Assembly: GCA_019090765.1 (NCBI GenBank)
Contig: JAHRVJ010000259.1
Span: 1-17,153, forward strand
From: Ilumatobacteraceae bacterium
Lineage (GTDB): Bacteria; Actinomycetota; Acidimicrobiia; Acidimicrobiales; Ilumatobacteraceae
Length of the DNA stretch: 17,153 nucleotides
Direction: 5' to 3'
The notes under the pieces are model-generated. The model saw only the letters and a list, made by a program, of their open reading frames with translations. It had not been told where the DNA came from and ran no database searches. The translations under genes and the position numbers were made by a program. This document shows positions 1 to 8,910 of this stretch, in pieces. How positions within the stretch are numbered: position 1 is the stretch's first letter; every line of letters starts with the position of its first letter.

Positions 1-1
1 A

Positions 2-3000
2 GATGCCGGTGAGCCTGGCCTGGTTGGTGTTGATGTAGCGATCTCTGGTGGCCCAACGGTCACCACCGGCGTCGACGGCGCCTACGACTTCACTGGTGTC
101 GCCCCCGGCACTTACACGGTGACAGTTGATACGGCCAGTGGGCCAGCAACTGGAATGCTCTCGACTACCGGCGGAGCTTCCGTCGGATCGATTGTTGTTG
201 TCTCTGCTGACGACATCGACACGATCGACTTCGGCCTGGCCGATCCGGCCAGCCTGGGTGATTTCGTCTACACCGACAGCAACGGTAACGCCGCCTTCGA
301 CGGCGCCGACACGGTTCTTTCGGGAATCACAGTCACGCTTACCGGCCCTGGCCTGCCGGTCGGTGGCATCACCGATGTCACCGATGCATCCGGGTTGTAC
401 GGATTCGGTGGATTGCTTCCAGGTGACTTCATCGTCACCGTCGACACGACGCCGCTTCCGGCGGGATCGTTCTCGACAACCGGTGGATTCGCTCAGTCAG
501 TGAACCTCGTCAGTGGCGAGACCGACGACACAGTTGACTTCGGCTCGGCCGTTCCGGCGTCCATTGGTGACACGCTGTTTCACGACCTCAACAACAACGG
601 CACGCAAAACGCAGGCGAGCCTGGGTTGGCCGACGTTGATGTCATCCTCACCGGCCCCGGCCAGCCAGTAGGAGGCACGACCGTCTCAACTGGCCCGACG
701 GGTAACTATTCCTTCACCAACCTGGTGCCCGGAGTTTATGCAGTCAGAGTTGACGCTGCTGACCCTCAGATGAACGCGGCTTTCGTTCCGACTACAGGTG
801 GCAACACTCAGTTGCGACTGCTGGCATCGGCCCAGAACATCGACGATGTCGATTTCGGTTACACCTTGGCGGGGACCATCGGCGACTTCGTGTTTGCCGA
901 CGCCAACGGTGACGGAAATCAAAGCGGCGACCCTGGCTATGACGGTGCCGTTATCACGCTGACTGGCGGTTCGCTGCCCGTCGGTGGAACTACGGCAACC
1001 ACAACTGGTGGCGGCGCCTACGACTTCAATGTCCTCCCGGGCGACTACGTAGTGACCATCACGAGTGGACTCCCCGTTGGCGGAATTGTCAGCACGGCAT
1101 CGAGCTTCAACGTGACGTTGGCCTCCGGTGGAGACATCAACACCGCCGATTTCGGTTACTTCGAGCCTGGGTCGATTGGTGATCTGGTGTTTGAGGATTC
1201 CAATGGTGATGGTGTGTTCGATGCTGGTGAGCCTGGTTATGACGCGGTGACGGTCACGCTTGATGATGGGGCGACGACTACGACTCAGGACACGGTGAAT
1301 GGTGTCTTTGATTTCACTGGGTTGGCGCCTGGGACTTACACGGTGTCGGTTGATGCTGGTGATTTGCCCGCTGGTGTGGTGAACACTCTTGGTGGAGTGA
1401 GCCAGACGTTCACGATTGTTTCTGGTGAGGATCAGAACGGAGCTGATTTCGGTTACTTCGAGCCATCCACAGTCGGCGACTTCGTATGGGAGGACCTCGA
1501 TGGCAACGGGCTCCAAGACGACGGACCTACCGGCACTGCTGGTATCACCGTCACCTTGACTGACGTCGCTTACGGAGGATCGACCAGCGTTACGCAGGAC
1601 ACCGCGGCGGGTGGTGCATACGACTTCACGGGCGTCGCTCCCGGCACCTACGACGTCAGCATCGATAGCGCTGACATCCCCGCTGGCTCCACTTCGACGA
1701 CCGGTGGATTCACGATCACCGGCATCGTGGTTGCCTCTGGTGAGGACATTGACAACGCCGACTTCGGCTACTCGGTTCCCGCCAGGATCGGTGACCAGCT
1801 CTTCGTTGACAACAACAACAACGCCATCTTTGACGCTGGCGACGTAGGAATCGCAGATGTTGACGTGACTCTCACCGGGCCAGGTCAACCAGTGGGTGGC
1901 ACAACAGTGACCACTGATGTCGCTGGTCTGTACATCTTCACCGACCTGCTCCCTGGCACTTTCACGGTCACAGTCGACACCGGTGATATCGACTTCGACG
2001 CGGCCTGGACATCAAGCACTGGAGGAGACACGCAGACCCTGACGATTGTTTCCACCGACGACATCACAACTGTCGACTTCGGCTACAACGCCCCAGGCAA
2101 CATCGGCGACATGATCTTCGATGACCTCGACGGCGACGGAGCCCTCGACAGCGGCGAGCCTGGTATCGACAACGTAACCGTCACGTTGACCGGCGGTGTC
2201 CTTGTCACGCCACTGACCACCGTGACGGTCAACGGCGCCTACAGCTTCGCCAATGTCGATCCCGGTTCGTACACCGTGACGACTGGTATCGCCGGTATGA
2301 CGTCGACTACAGGTGGCGACAGCACACCGCTAGTGATCAGTTCGGGAGAGACCGACGACACGATTGACTTTGGATACATCTCGCCAGCGGCTCTTGGAGA
2401 TCGCATCTGGGACGACCTAAATGGTGACGGTGTAGCTGACGCTGGTGAGCCCGGCCTCAACGGCATCACCGTTACAGTCACCGGGCCAGGGCTTCCCGTT
2501 GCCGGCATTGAAGTAGACACCGCTGGCGACGGTGACTACTCCCTCACGGGCCTAATCCCCGGCACCTACACCGTCACTGTCGACGTGGCCGACCTGCCAA
2601 CGACCGCTTACAGCGCGACGACAGGCGGGGACGTACAGACCGTCGTGCTTAGTTCGGGCGAAACCGACAACACCATCGACTTCGGGTACGCGGCAACAGC
2701 CAGCATCGGCGACTTCGTGTTTGAAGACCTCGATGGCAACGGCAGCTTCGATGCCGGTGAGCCAGGGTTCAACGGCATCACCGTCACGATCTACGACGGC
2801 TTTGCAACCTCAACTCAAGACACCGTGAACGGTGTCTACGACTTCAGCGGACTAGCTCCGGGGACCTACACGATCGCGGTCGATATCAGCGACCTGCCAG
2901 CCGGGGTAGTCAATACTCTCGGTGGTACCAGCCGCAGCGTCACAGTTGTGTCAGCTGACGACATCGACACTGCTGACTTCGGTTACTTCCTGCCAGGTTC

Positions 3001-6000
3001 AATTGGTGACCTGGTCTATATCGATGCCAATGGAAACGGTACGTTCAACGTTGGTGAAACCGGCGTGGACAACGTTGAGGTAACGCTCTCTGGAGCCAGC
3101 CTCGGCAGCCCGATAGTCACTACGACGGTTGACGGGGCGTACTCGTTCCCGAACCTCGCACCGGGCACATACACCGTCGCGCTGACCAACGGCATCCCAG
3201 CCGGAGCCACCTCTACCACTGGTGGAAATGACCAGATCCAAACGATCCAGTCCAACGAGGATGTTGATGATGTCGACTTCGGTCTCGCGCAAAACGTCAC
3301 CGTCGGTGACCGCGTCTGGCACGACCTCAACAACGACGGCACCCAAGACGCTGGTGAACTAGGGCTGGCAGGAGTAACAATCGAGCTGCGTGACGTCTCC
3401 AACGTGGTACTTGATACCGCCACCAGCATCGCCAGTGGTTTCTACGAGTTCAGCGATGTTGCCCCTGGGCAGTACACCGTTGTGGTCACCTCAACGCCAG
3501 TGGCTTACACCGCATCGACGCCCGAGAGTGCGGCGATCACGGTCGTCTCAGGAACCGGTATCGACACTGTTGACTTCGGCTATGCGACCTTCGCCGCAAT
3601 TGGCGATCTGGTCTGGGAAGACCTCAATGGAGATGGCATCTTCGATTCCGGCACCGAGCCTGGGATTGACGGCCTAACGGTCACGCTCACCGGCGCCAGC
3701 TTGGGGTCACCCATTGCTGTCATCACTTCGGGCGGTGGCGCATATGGCTTCTCGAACCTTGACCCGGGCACCTACACGGTCACGGTTACCCCGCCGACCG
3801 GCGGCATGGCAACAACCGTTGGCGGCGATGCCCGAACTGTCACGGTTTCCTCCAACGAAGACCTGACAACGGTCGACTTCGGCTACGCCATGCCTGCATC
3901 CATCGGCGACCGAGTTTGGAACGACCTCAACGCCGACGGCGTTCAAGATGCAGGCGAGCCCGGCCTCGGTGGCGTCGAGGTACTACTAACCGGACCTAGC
4001 GGGCCACTCAGTGACACCACCGATGGCCTTGGGGACTACAGCTTCACCAACCTCGCTCCAGGCGAATACACAATGGCGATCAACAACACGACTGTGCCGA
4101 CCGGCGTGGTCTCAGGACAACAGTTGGGTTCGACCACATCAGCGACGCAGACGTTGACGATCGAGTCCGGAGATGACATCAACACCGTCGACTTCGGCTA
4201 CGCCACAACTGGCACCGTTGCTGGTTCCTTGTTCGAAGACGACGACGCTAGCGGTACCCGCGAACTTGGTGAGCCCGGACTTCCATCGATCACAGTTGAA
4301 CTGCTCGATGGCTTTGGCGTCGTAGTCGATTCTGTCGACACGCTGCCCAACGGCGACTACGTGTTCGCTTCGGTACCGCCTGGTTCCTACACGGTGCGGC
4401 CAGTTGCGACAACGGTGCCAGCCGGATTCAGCGGCAGCACGCCGTCGACTCTCCCGGTGGTCGTCGAGTCTGACGAAGCGGTCACTGGTATCAACTTCGG
4501 ATACGTTCGCCAGTCGACAATTGGCGACCTCATTTGGCACGACCTTGACGCCGACGGCACTCGCGATGTTGGCGAACCAGGTCTGGCCGGTATCGACATC
4601 AACTTGCTTGACGCGGGCGCAGTCGTAATTGACAGTGCGACCACCGGTCTGGCTGGCGACTACCTATTCAACAACGTCGCCCCTGGTGCATACACAGTGC
4701 AGGTTGACATGGCCACACTTCCGACCGGTGTTAACTCCGGAACGACGATGGTCGCGACCACAGGCGTGCCGACCAGTGTTGGCGTGCTCGTTGTATCGGG
4801 TGACGCAATCGCCACGGTCGACTTCGCCTTCCATACCACCGCCAGCATCGGCGATCTGGTGTGGCACGACCTTGACGCCGCTGGTGATCAGGGGTCTGGT
4901 GAGCCCGGCCTCGATGCTGTCACCGTCAACCTGGTCGACACGTCCACCATGGCCGTTGTGGCAACGACGGTGACCTCGAACGGCGCCTATAGCTTCCCAG
5001 CGGCGAGCCCCGGCACGTATGAAGTGCAGATTGACGAAACGACTGTCGCAGCCGGGTATTCGTCAACAACCGGCAACAACCCAATCACCTTGACGGTCAC
5101 TTCCGACGAGGTAATTGACAACGCCGACTTCGGATACGCGGCTCTCTCCGGTGGCTCAATCGGCAATGAAGTGTGGGATGACCTGAATGCCGACGGAATT
5201 CGCCAGGGCGGAGAACCTGGGCTCAACGGTGTTGTCGCCAACCTCTTCCTCGGGGGAACACAAATTGATACACGCACGGTCACGAACGGCGCCTACCTCT
5301 TTGCAGGCCTGGCCCCCGGAACGTACGAGGTGCGGATCGATCCAACCACCCTGCCCACCGGCTACGCCGCCACAACAGCTGGCGCAAACAGCGGCAACAC
5401 CCAAAGTTCGGTGATCCTGTCGGGTGACAGTGATACCTCGATCGATTTCGGCTACGCCGCTGACGGCTCCGTCGGCGACACTGTCTGGCACGACCTCGAC
5501 GGCAATGGCCTGATCGGCGCATTCGAACTCGGGATCGATGGTGTCACAGTTGAGCTACAAGACGGTGCCGGAACGGTGATTGACTCCGACGTCACGAGCT
5601 CGGGTGGCGTGTATTCGCTGACCGCAGCTCCGGGTTCCTACAACGTGGTTGTCGACCCGACGACGCTGCCGAGCGGTGCAAACTCCGGAACCCAACTCAA
5701 CCCGACGACGCCAGCCAGCTTGCCCGTCGTGATCACCTCCAACAGCATCCGTGACGATGTCGACTTCGGTTACGCCACTACAGCGACAATCGGTGATCGC
5801 GTGTTCAACGACCTTGATGGTGACGGCCTCCCCGACGCTGGCGAACCCGGCATCGGCGGCGTGACCTTGATCCTTACCGACCTTTCCGACAGCAGCACCA
5901 CAACTGTTGCGACCGCCGCGAACGGTGACTACAACTTCACCGGTCTGGCGCCAGGTAGCTACACCGTCCAGGTCGACGCCACAAGTACGCCTTCAGGATC

Positions 6001-7615
6001 GGTCGCCACCACAACAGGCGCACCTGTGGCCGTGTGGGTAAGTAGCGACGAGATTGTTGACACCATTGACTTTGGTTACGCTCTCGTCGGGACGATCGCT
6101 GGTCAGATATTCACAGATGCGCTCGCTGACGGCAGCCGAGTTGGCGACAGTGGTATTGCCGGAATCACGATCGAATTGCTCTCTTCGGGAGCCGTGATCG
6201 ACACCACGACATCGGCCGCCGATGGCACCTACGTGTTCAACAATGTGCCCCCGGGCGACTACCAAGTAGGACCAGTACTGCCGAGCGGTTCGATCTATAC
6301 GATCCCCAATGAAGGTAACGACGCCACCGACTCCGACGTTATTCCGGCGACGGGGGAGACCGAAGTCGTCACCCTGATCAGCGGTGGCGCAGTAGCCAAC
6401 GTTGATGCGGGCATCTATGAGCTCGCAGTGATCGGCGACACCGTATTCCTTGACCTCGACAACGATGGTGACCAGGACCCCGGCGAGCCCGGCGTACCAG
6501 GAGTCGTGGTGCAGGTCCGCAACGATGACGGACTCATCATCGGCAGCGCAACAACAGCGGCTGACGGCCGATACAGCGTGAGTGTCGTCCCAGGCACTCT
6601 GACGGTCTCTATCGCACCGCCTCCTGGCTACCAGCTCGGCGCTGGTGGCGACGTGCAGGTGGTCACTGTGGCATCTGCGCAGACTGACAACACGGTCGAC
6701 TTCTGGGTGCTCGGCGCTGGCAGCATCTCCGGCAGCACCATCTACGACGTGGCTGGCGACGGAACGATCGACCCCACAGACGGGCCGCTCGGCGGAGTTA
6801 CCGTTACTGCAACCTGGACTGGTCCTGATGGTCCTGTCGATTTCGTCACGACGACCAACCCCGATGGCACCTATGGCTTCACTTCGTTGCCCCCAGGCGC
6901 CTTCGAGGTGTCGGTAGACGTGGCGACGCTGCCCGACGGGATTGTCGACCAGACGATCGATCCAGATGGCACCAACGACTACACCACCCCGGTGGTCGTC
7001 AACGGCAGCGCCGTCACCCAGCTCGACTTCGCAGCCACGGGTACGGCCCGTTTGGGTGACAACGTATTCTTGGACGTCAATGAGAACGGCCTCCTTGACT
7101 CCTCAGAAGGCGGTGTTGGCGGGGTCACCGTTACTGCCGCGGTGACCACCACCGCGGGAGTGCATACGTACACGACAGTCACCGACGGCACTGGCTTCTA
7201 TGAGTTCACCCAGTTGCCAGCTGGTGTCTATACCGTGTCGATCGACAGCAATACGATCCCGGCGGGCATGACTCAGGTACTGGGCAGTGTCACGACCAAC
7301 TTGGCTATTGGTGGCGAGGACGAAACGCTGGACTTGCCGATCGTGTTGAGCCTGGCCACTCCCGTGGTCAATGGTCCCGGAACGACGCCTGCCGCGCCCG
7401 GCACGCCAAGTGGCGGCGAGTCCACCCCATTGATTCCTTCGGCTTCGACCAATGGTTCGACGAGCACGTCTTCAACATCGACGTCGTCAACGGGCAGCAA
7501 CACCATTCCGCTCACCGGGTCGGACACTGGGAGGATTCAATCCCTCGCCTTGATGCTGCTACTTGCCGGGCTAGTGCTGCACGGTGTTAGCCGTCGTCGC
7601 CGTCGCGAGATCTAA
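2..7615 (+). CDS. Giant multi-module SdrD_B/Cna_B-like sortase-anchored surface protein (5' partial)
   Basis: The frame is open from base 2 to the TAA at 7613-7615, so the true start lies outside the window; the GTG at 119 is an internal valine. About 2,537 residues are visible: the end of one module, then 23 complete modules of roughly 95-110 residues starting at 254. Each opens with (I/V/L)GD followed by a hydrophobic pair and an Asp/Asn loop such as DLNGDG..DAGEPG. It continues through G.Y.F..L.PG.Y.V and closes on (V/A)DFGY. This is the pattern of SdrD B-repeats/Cna_B, beta-sandwich stalks with calcium-binding loops in known members. The C-terminus has a Ser/Thr-rich stretch, IPLTG, a hydrophobic segment and a five-Arg tail, so the protein is probably exported and attached by sortase as a long adhesin or cell-surface fibre. 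No Lys or Cys occurs in the visible part, so Lys-dependent isopeptide bonds are impossible there. No sortase gene is in the window. The family is clear; the ligand is unknown. Confidence 0.93.
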   Translation, partial: DAGEPGLVGVDVAISGGPTVTTGVDGAYDFTGVAPGTYTVTVDTASGPATGMLSTTGGASVGSIVVVSADDIDTIDFGLADPASLGDFVYTDSNGNAAFDGADTVLSGITVTLTGPGLPVGGITDVTDASGLYGFGGLLPGDFIVTVDTTPLPAGSFSTTGGFAQSVNLVSGETDDTVDFGSAVPASIGDTLFHDLNNNGTQNAGEPGLADVDVILTGPGQPVGGTTVSTGPTGNYSFTNLVPGVYAVRVDAADPQMNAAFVPTTGGNTQLRLLASAQNIDDVDFGYTLAGTIGDFVFADANGDGNQSGDPGYDGAVITLTGGSLPVGGTTATTTGGGAYDFNVLPGDYVVTITSGLPVGGIVSTASSFNVTLASGGDINTADFGYFEPGSIGDLVFEDSNGDGVFDAGEPGYDAVTVTLDDGATTTTQDTVNGVFDFTGLAPGTYTVSVDAGDLPAGVVNTLGGVSQTFTIVSGEDQNGADFGYFEPSTVGDFVWEDLDGNGLQDDGPTGTAGITVTLTDVAYGGSTSVTQDTAAGGAYDFTGVAPGTYDVSIDSADIPAGSTSTTGGFTITGIVVASGEDIDNADFGYSVPARIGDQLFVDNNNNAIFDAGDVGIADVDVTLTGPGQPVGGTTVTTDVAGLYIFTDLLPGTFTVTVDTGDIDFDAAWTSSTGGDTQTLTIVSTDDITTVDFGYNAPGNIGDMIFDDLDGDGALDSGEPGIDNVTVTLTGGVLVTPLTTVTVNGAYSFANVDPGSYTVTTGIAGMTSTTGGDSTPLVISSGETDDTIDFGYISPAALGDRIWDDLNGDGVADAGEPGLNGITVTVTGPGLPVAGIEVDTAGDGDYSLTGLIPGTYTVTVDVADLPTTAYSATTGGDVQTVVLSSGETDNTIDFGYAATASIGDFVFEDLDGNGSFDAGEPGFNGITVTIYDGFATSTQDTVNGVYDFSGLAPGTYTIAVDISDLPAGVVNTLGGTSRSVTVVSADDIDTADFGYFLPGSIGDLVYIDANGNGTFNVGETGVDNVEVTLSGASLGSPIVTTTVDGAYSFPNLAPGTYTVALTNGIPAGATSTTGGNDQIQTIQSNEDVDDVDFGLAQNVTVGDRVWHDLNNDGTQDAGELGLAGVTIELRDVSNVVLDTATSIASGFYEFSDVAPGQYTVVVTSTPVAYTASTPESAAITVVSGTGIDTVDFGYATFAAIGDLVWEDLNGDGIFDSGTEPGIDGLTVTLTGASLGSPIAVITSGGGAYGFSNLDPGTYTVTVTPPTGGMATTVGGDARTVTVSSNEDLTTVDFGYAMPASIGDRVWNDLNADGVQDAGEPGLGGVEVLLTGPSGPLSDTTDGLGDYSFTNLAPGEYTMAINNTTVPTGVVSGQQLGSTTSATQTLTIESGDDINTVDFGYATTGTVAGSLFEDDDASGTRELGEPGLPSITVELLDGFGVVVDSVDTLPNGDYVFASVPPGSYTVRPVATTVPAGFSGSTPSTLPVVVESDEAVTGINFGYVRQSTIGDLIWHDLDADGTRDVGEPGLAGIDINLLDAGAVVIDSATTGLAGDYLFNNVAPGAYTVQVDMATLPTGVNSGTTMVATTGVPTSVGVLVVSGDAIATVDFAFHTTASIGDLVWHDLDAAGDQGSGEPGLDAVTVNLVDTSTMAVVATTVTSNGAYSFPAASPGTYEVQIDETTVAAGYSSTTGNNPITLTVTSDEVIDNADFGYAALSGGSIGNEVWDDLNADGIRQGGEPGLNGVVANLFLGGTQIDTRTVTNGAYLFAGLAPGTYEVRIDPTTLPTGYAATTAGANSGNTQSSVILSGDSDTSIDFGYAADGSVGDTVWHDLDGNGLIGAFELGIDGVTVELQDGAGTVIDSDVTSSGGVYSLTAAPGSYNVVVDPTTLPSGANSGTQLNPTTPASLPVVITSNSIRDDVDFGYATTATIGDRVFNDLDGDGLPDAGEPGIGGVTLILTDLSDSSTTTVATAANGDYNFTGLAPGSYTVQVDATSTPSGSVATTTGAPVAVWVSSDEIVDTIDFGYALVGTIAGQIFTDALADGSRVGDSGIAGITIELLSSGAVIDTTTSAADGTYVFNNVPPGDYQVGPVLPSGSIYTIPNEGNDATDSDVIPATGETEVVTLISGGAVANVDAGIYELAVIGDTVFLDLDNDGDQDPGEPGVPGVVVQVRNDDGLIIGSATTAADGRYSVSVVPGTLTVSIAPPPGYQLGAGGDVQVVTVASAQTDNTVDFWVLGAGSISGSTIYDVAGDGTIDPTDGPLGGVTVTATWTGPDGPVDFVTTTNPDGTYGFTSLPPGAFEVSVDVATLPDGIVDQTIDPDGTNDYTTPVVVNGSAVTQLDFAATGTARLGDNVFLDVNENGLLDSSEGGVGGVTVTAAVTTTAGVHTYTTVTDGTGFYEFTQLPAGVYTVSIDSNTIPAGMTQVLGSVTTNLAIGGEDETLDLPIVLSLATPVVNGPGTTPAAPGTPSGGESTPLIPSASTNGSTSTSSTSTSSTGSNTIPLTGSDTGRIQSLALMLLLAGLVLHGVSRRRRREI
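254..7360 (+). repeat. Array of 23 complete SdrD_B-like modules
   Basis: In-frame modules repeat about every 290-330 bp, each bounded by an (I/V/L)GD-type start and a DFG(Y/L/S)-type end. Module 1 starts at 254, module 4 at 1175, module 5 at 1472, module 9 at 2705, module 10 at 3002 and module 23 at 7052. They are homologous at protein level but mostly diverged in DNA, so the array is old rather than freshly amplified. Three modules (14, 20 and 22 by my count) carry AG or SG in place of the initial GD and have degenerate calcium loops, forming a variant subclass. Confidence 0.88.
1175..1471 (+). repeat. Module 4 with atypical codon usage, flanked by 20-bp direct repeats
   Basis: This 99-residue module is encoded mainly with T-ending codons: by hand count 11 of 13 Asp codons are GAT. 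In the 99-residue module at 2705-3001, its closest visible relative (roughly two-thirds identical in protein), only 3 of 13 Asp codons are GAT. Identical 20-bp segments lie at 1148-1167 and 1445-1464, exactly 297 bp (one module) apart. This fits acquisition or gene conversion from a divergent homologue through short homology. It could instead be a local mutation-bias effect. Confidence 0.75.
7430..7612 (+). other. C-terminal wall spacer and IPLTG cell-wall sorting signal
   Basis: Ser/Thr/Gly/Pro-rich low-complexity sequence occupies about 7370-7504. The pentapeptide Ile-Pro-Leu-Thr-Gly is at 7505-7519. A run of Leu, Met, Ala and Val follows, and the protein ends SRRRRREI. This tripartite layout of motif, hydrophobic helix and basic tail is the standard sortase substrate signal. 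Ile replaces the usual Leu in the first position of LPXTG. Confidence 0.85.
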
Positions 7616-7630
7616 CTACTTGGGTGTGAT

Positions 7631-8839
7631 TCATGCACTCGTCGGAGACGGGGCTGGCTTCGGCGCTTTCTTCTTCGGCGGGGGTACCCCCACCGCGGGT
7701 GCCGGATCGGCGTCTTTTGGCCAGCGGCGTCTACTGACGATTGACAACAGCCGTAATAGTCGCATTGCTGTCTCATCGGTCTGTGCGGGGCGGGCGATGA
7801 TTGACCCATCGGCGATCATCCGCTCGATCACTTGTTCGCCGAGTTCTGTGCGAACGATTGTGAGCGTCCAGTCGTTGTCTTCGCCGATCCCCCCGGTGGC
7901 CACGTCGGCGTGTTCAGCGGCGAAGTCGGGACAGCTCGTGCAGCCCTGCCGCGTCCAAGCATGACATTCCTTCAGATTGATCTCGTGGTACGAGCCGTCC
8001 TTCATCCAAATCTGGAATGCGCCCTTGATGTTCATCTTCACCATGTCTTGCTTCAACAATCCGTATTTGGCTTCGAAGAGTTCGGTGAAAATCGCATCGT
8101 CAAAGGTCTTTGAACAGAGCAGTCCGATGTTGAACAGAAACGGCTTCGAGACCTTGCCGGCCTTGCGATCCCACATGGTTGGCGGCGACGACGTCTGGCA
8201 GCCCATGCCGACCAACGCAAGTCTTTCGTACCCCAACTTCTTGGCTTCGGGTAGCGCTAAGGGGTTAGCGCAGTACGTGTAGCGACTGCCTGCGGTGGCG
8301 AGGATCTGATCACGTGTGGCCACGACTTGGGGCTTGGCCTTCCAAGCGTCATTATCTTCCACGCCGCTGACGAGCGCCGCGTCGATGTAGTCGTTCTCGC
8401 GAAGCCAAATGAGCATCGCTGAAACGAGCCCACCGTCTTGTCCCATCTTGTGGACCATCTCGTCGCTGGCACGAGTGAGATAGAGCTGACGCCAGATGCC
8501 TGATAGCTCGTCGGGCTCGCGGACGCGGCCGAAAAGATGCATGTCAGCGGCGGGTTCCCATGCTCGAAACCGTGGGCATGCACGAGTGCAGGTAGTGCAG
8601 CCTTTCTCTCCGTGGACGCAGTTATCCGGGCCAAGTTCGTCTTCGAGGTGAAACGGGATGTACTTGCCCTCTTCGTGTTCGTAGCCAATGACATCGTGCG
8701 GGCAGGTGACTACGCAACCAGCGCAGCCAGTACACAAATCGTTGGTGACAACTTCGGCGTACAGCTCTTTCCACTGCGCCGTCCAACGGCCGGCCTTACT
8801 CGGCGGCACGGGAGGGGCCTTGGGCTCGACGGTGGTCAT
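7631..8839 (-). CDS. FrhB-family (coenzyme F420 hydrogenase/dehydrogenase beta subunit-like) Fe-S flavoprotein
   Basis: This 402-residue protein (from the ATG at 8839) looks cytosolic. Near the N-terminus are two ferredoxin-like [4Fe-4S] motifs: Cys36/39/42/46 followed by Pro, and Cys74/81/84/88 followed by Pro. The FrhB-type catalytic part follows, with GSRYTY near residues 184-189, Cys214 in GMGCQ, Cys242 in GLLCSK and C300-x-x-C303-PDF. The last three elements supply the conserved cysteines of the family and may bind a further cluster. Members use FAD and Fe-S centres for F420- or ferredoxin-linked reductions, and some reduce tetrapyrroles (HCAR type). The substrate cannot be told here, since no hydrogenase or other partner subunit is adjacent. 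The Pro/Lys-rich tail of about 25 residues is probably disordered. A GTG directly before the ATG (8842) could also start translation; neither has a convincing ribosome-binding site. The gene converges on the giant adhesin gene with 15 bp between stops. Confidence 0.85.
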   Translation of the reverse strand: MTTVEPKAPPVPPSKAGRWTAQWKELYAEVVTNDLCTGCAGCVVTCPHDVIGYEHEEGKYIPFHLEDELGPDNCVHGEKGCTTCTRACPRFRAWEPAADMHLFGRVREPDELSGIWRQLYLTRASDEMVHKMGQDGGLVSAMLIWLRENDYIDAALVSGVEDNDAWKAKPQVVATRDQILATAGSRYTYCANPLALPEAKKLGYERLALVGMGCQTSSPPTMWDRKAGKVSKPFLFNIGLLCSKTFDDAIFTELFEAKYGLLKQDMVKMNIKGAFQIWMKDGSYHEINLKECHAWTRQGCTSCPDFAAEHADVATGGIGEDNDWTLTIVRTELGEQVIERMIADGSIIARPAQTDETAMRLLRLLSIVSRRRWPKDADPAPAVGVPPPKKKAPKPAPSPTSA

Positions 8840-8910
8840 CACGCCGACTCTACGCGAGACGCTCCCAGGGTCGTAGACCCGGCGGTGAGCGCGATCAGAA
8901 AGTGGGTGTG

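Noticed and set aside
119..121. GTG as the start of the giant adhesin
   Set aside because: The frame continues upstream to base 2 with typical module residues (DAGEPGLVGVDV and GAYDFTGVAPGTYTV), so it is an internal Val.
686..1888. 400-codon open frame on the minus strand inside the giant adhesin gene
   Set aside because: It is the complement of repetitive Asp/Thr/Val codons. Its translation is low-complexity with no recognisable domain, and the + strand reading is clearly the real gene.
8868..8880. Small inverted repeat GGGTC-gta-GACCC between glnK1 and the FrhB-like gene
   Set aside because: The stem is only five bases with a short bulged extension and no T tract on the minus strand, so it is too weak to call a terminator.
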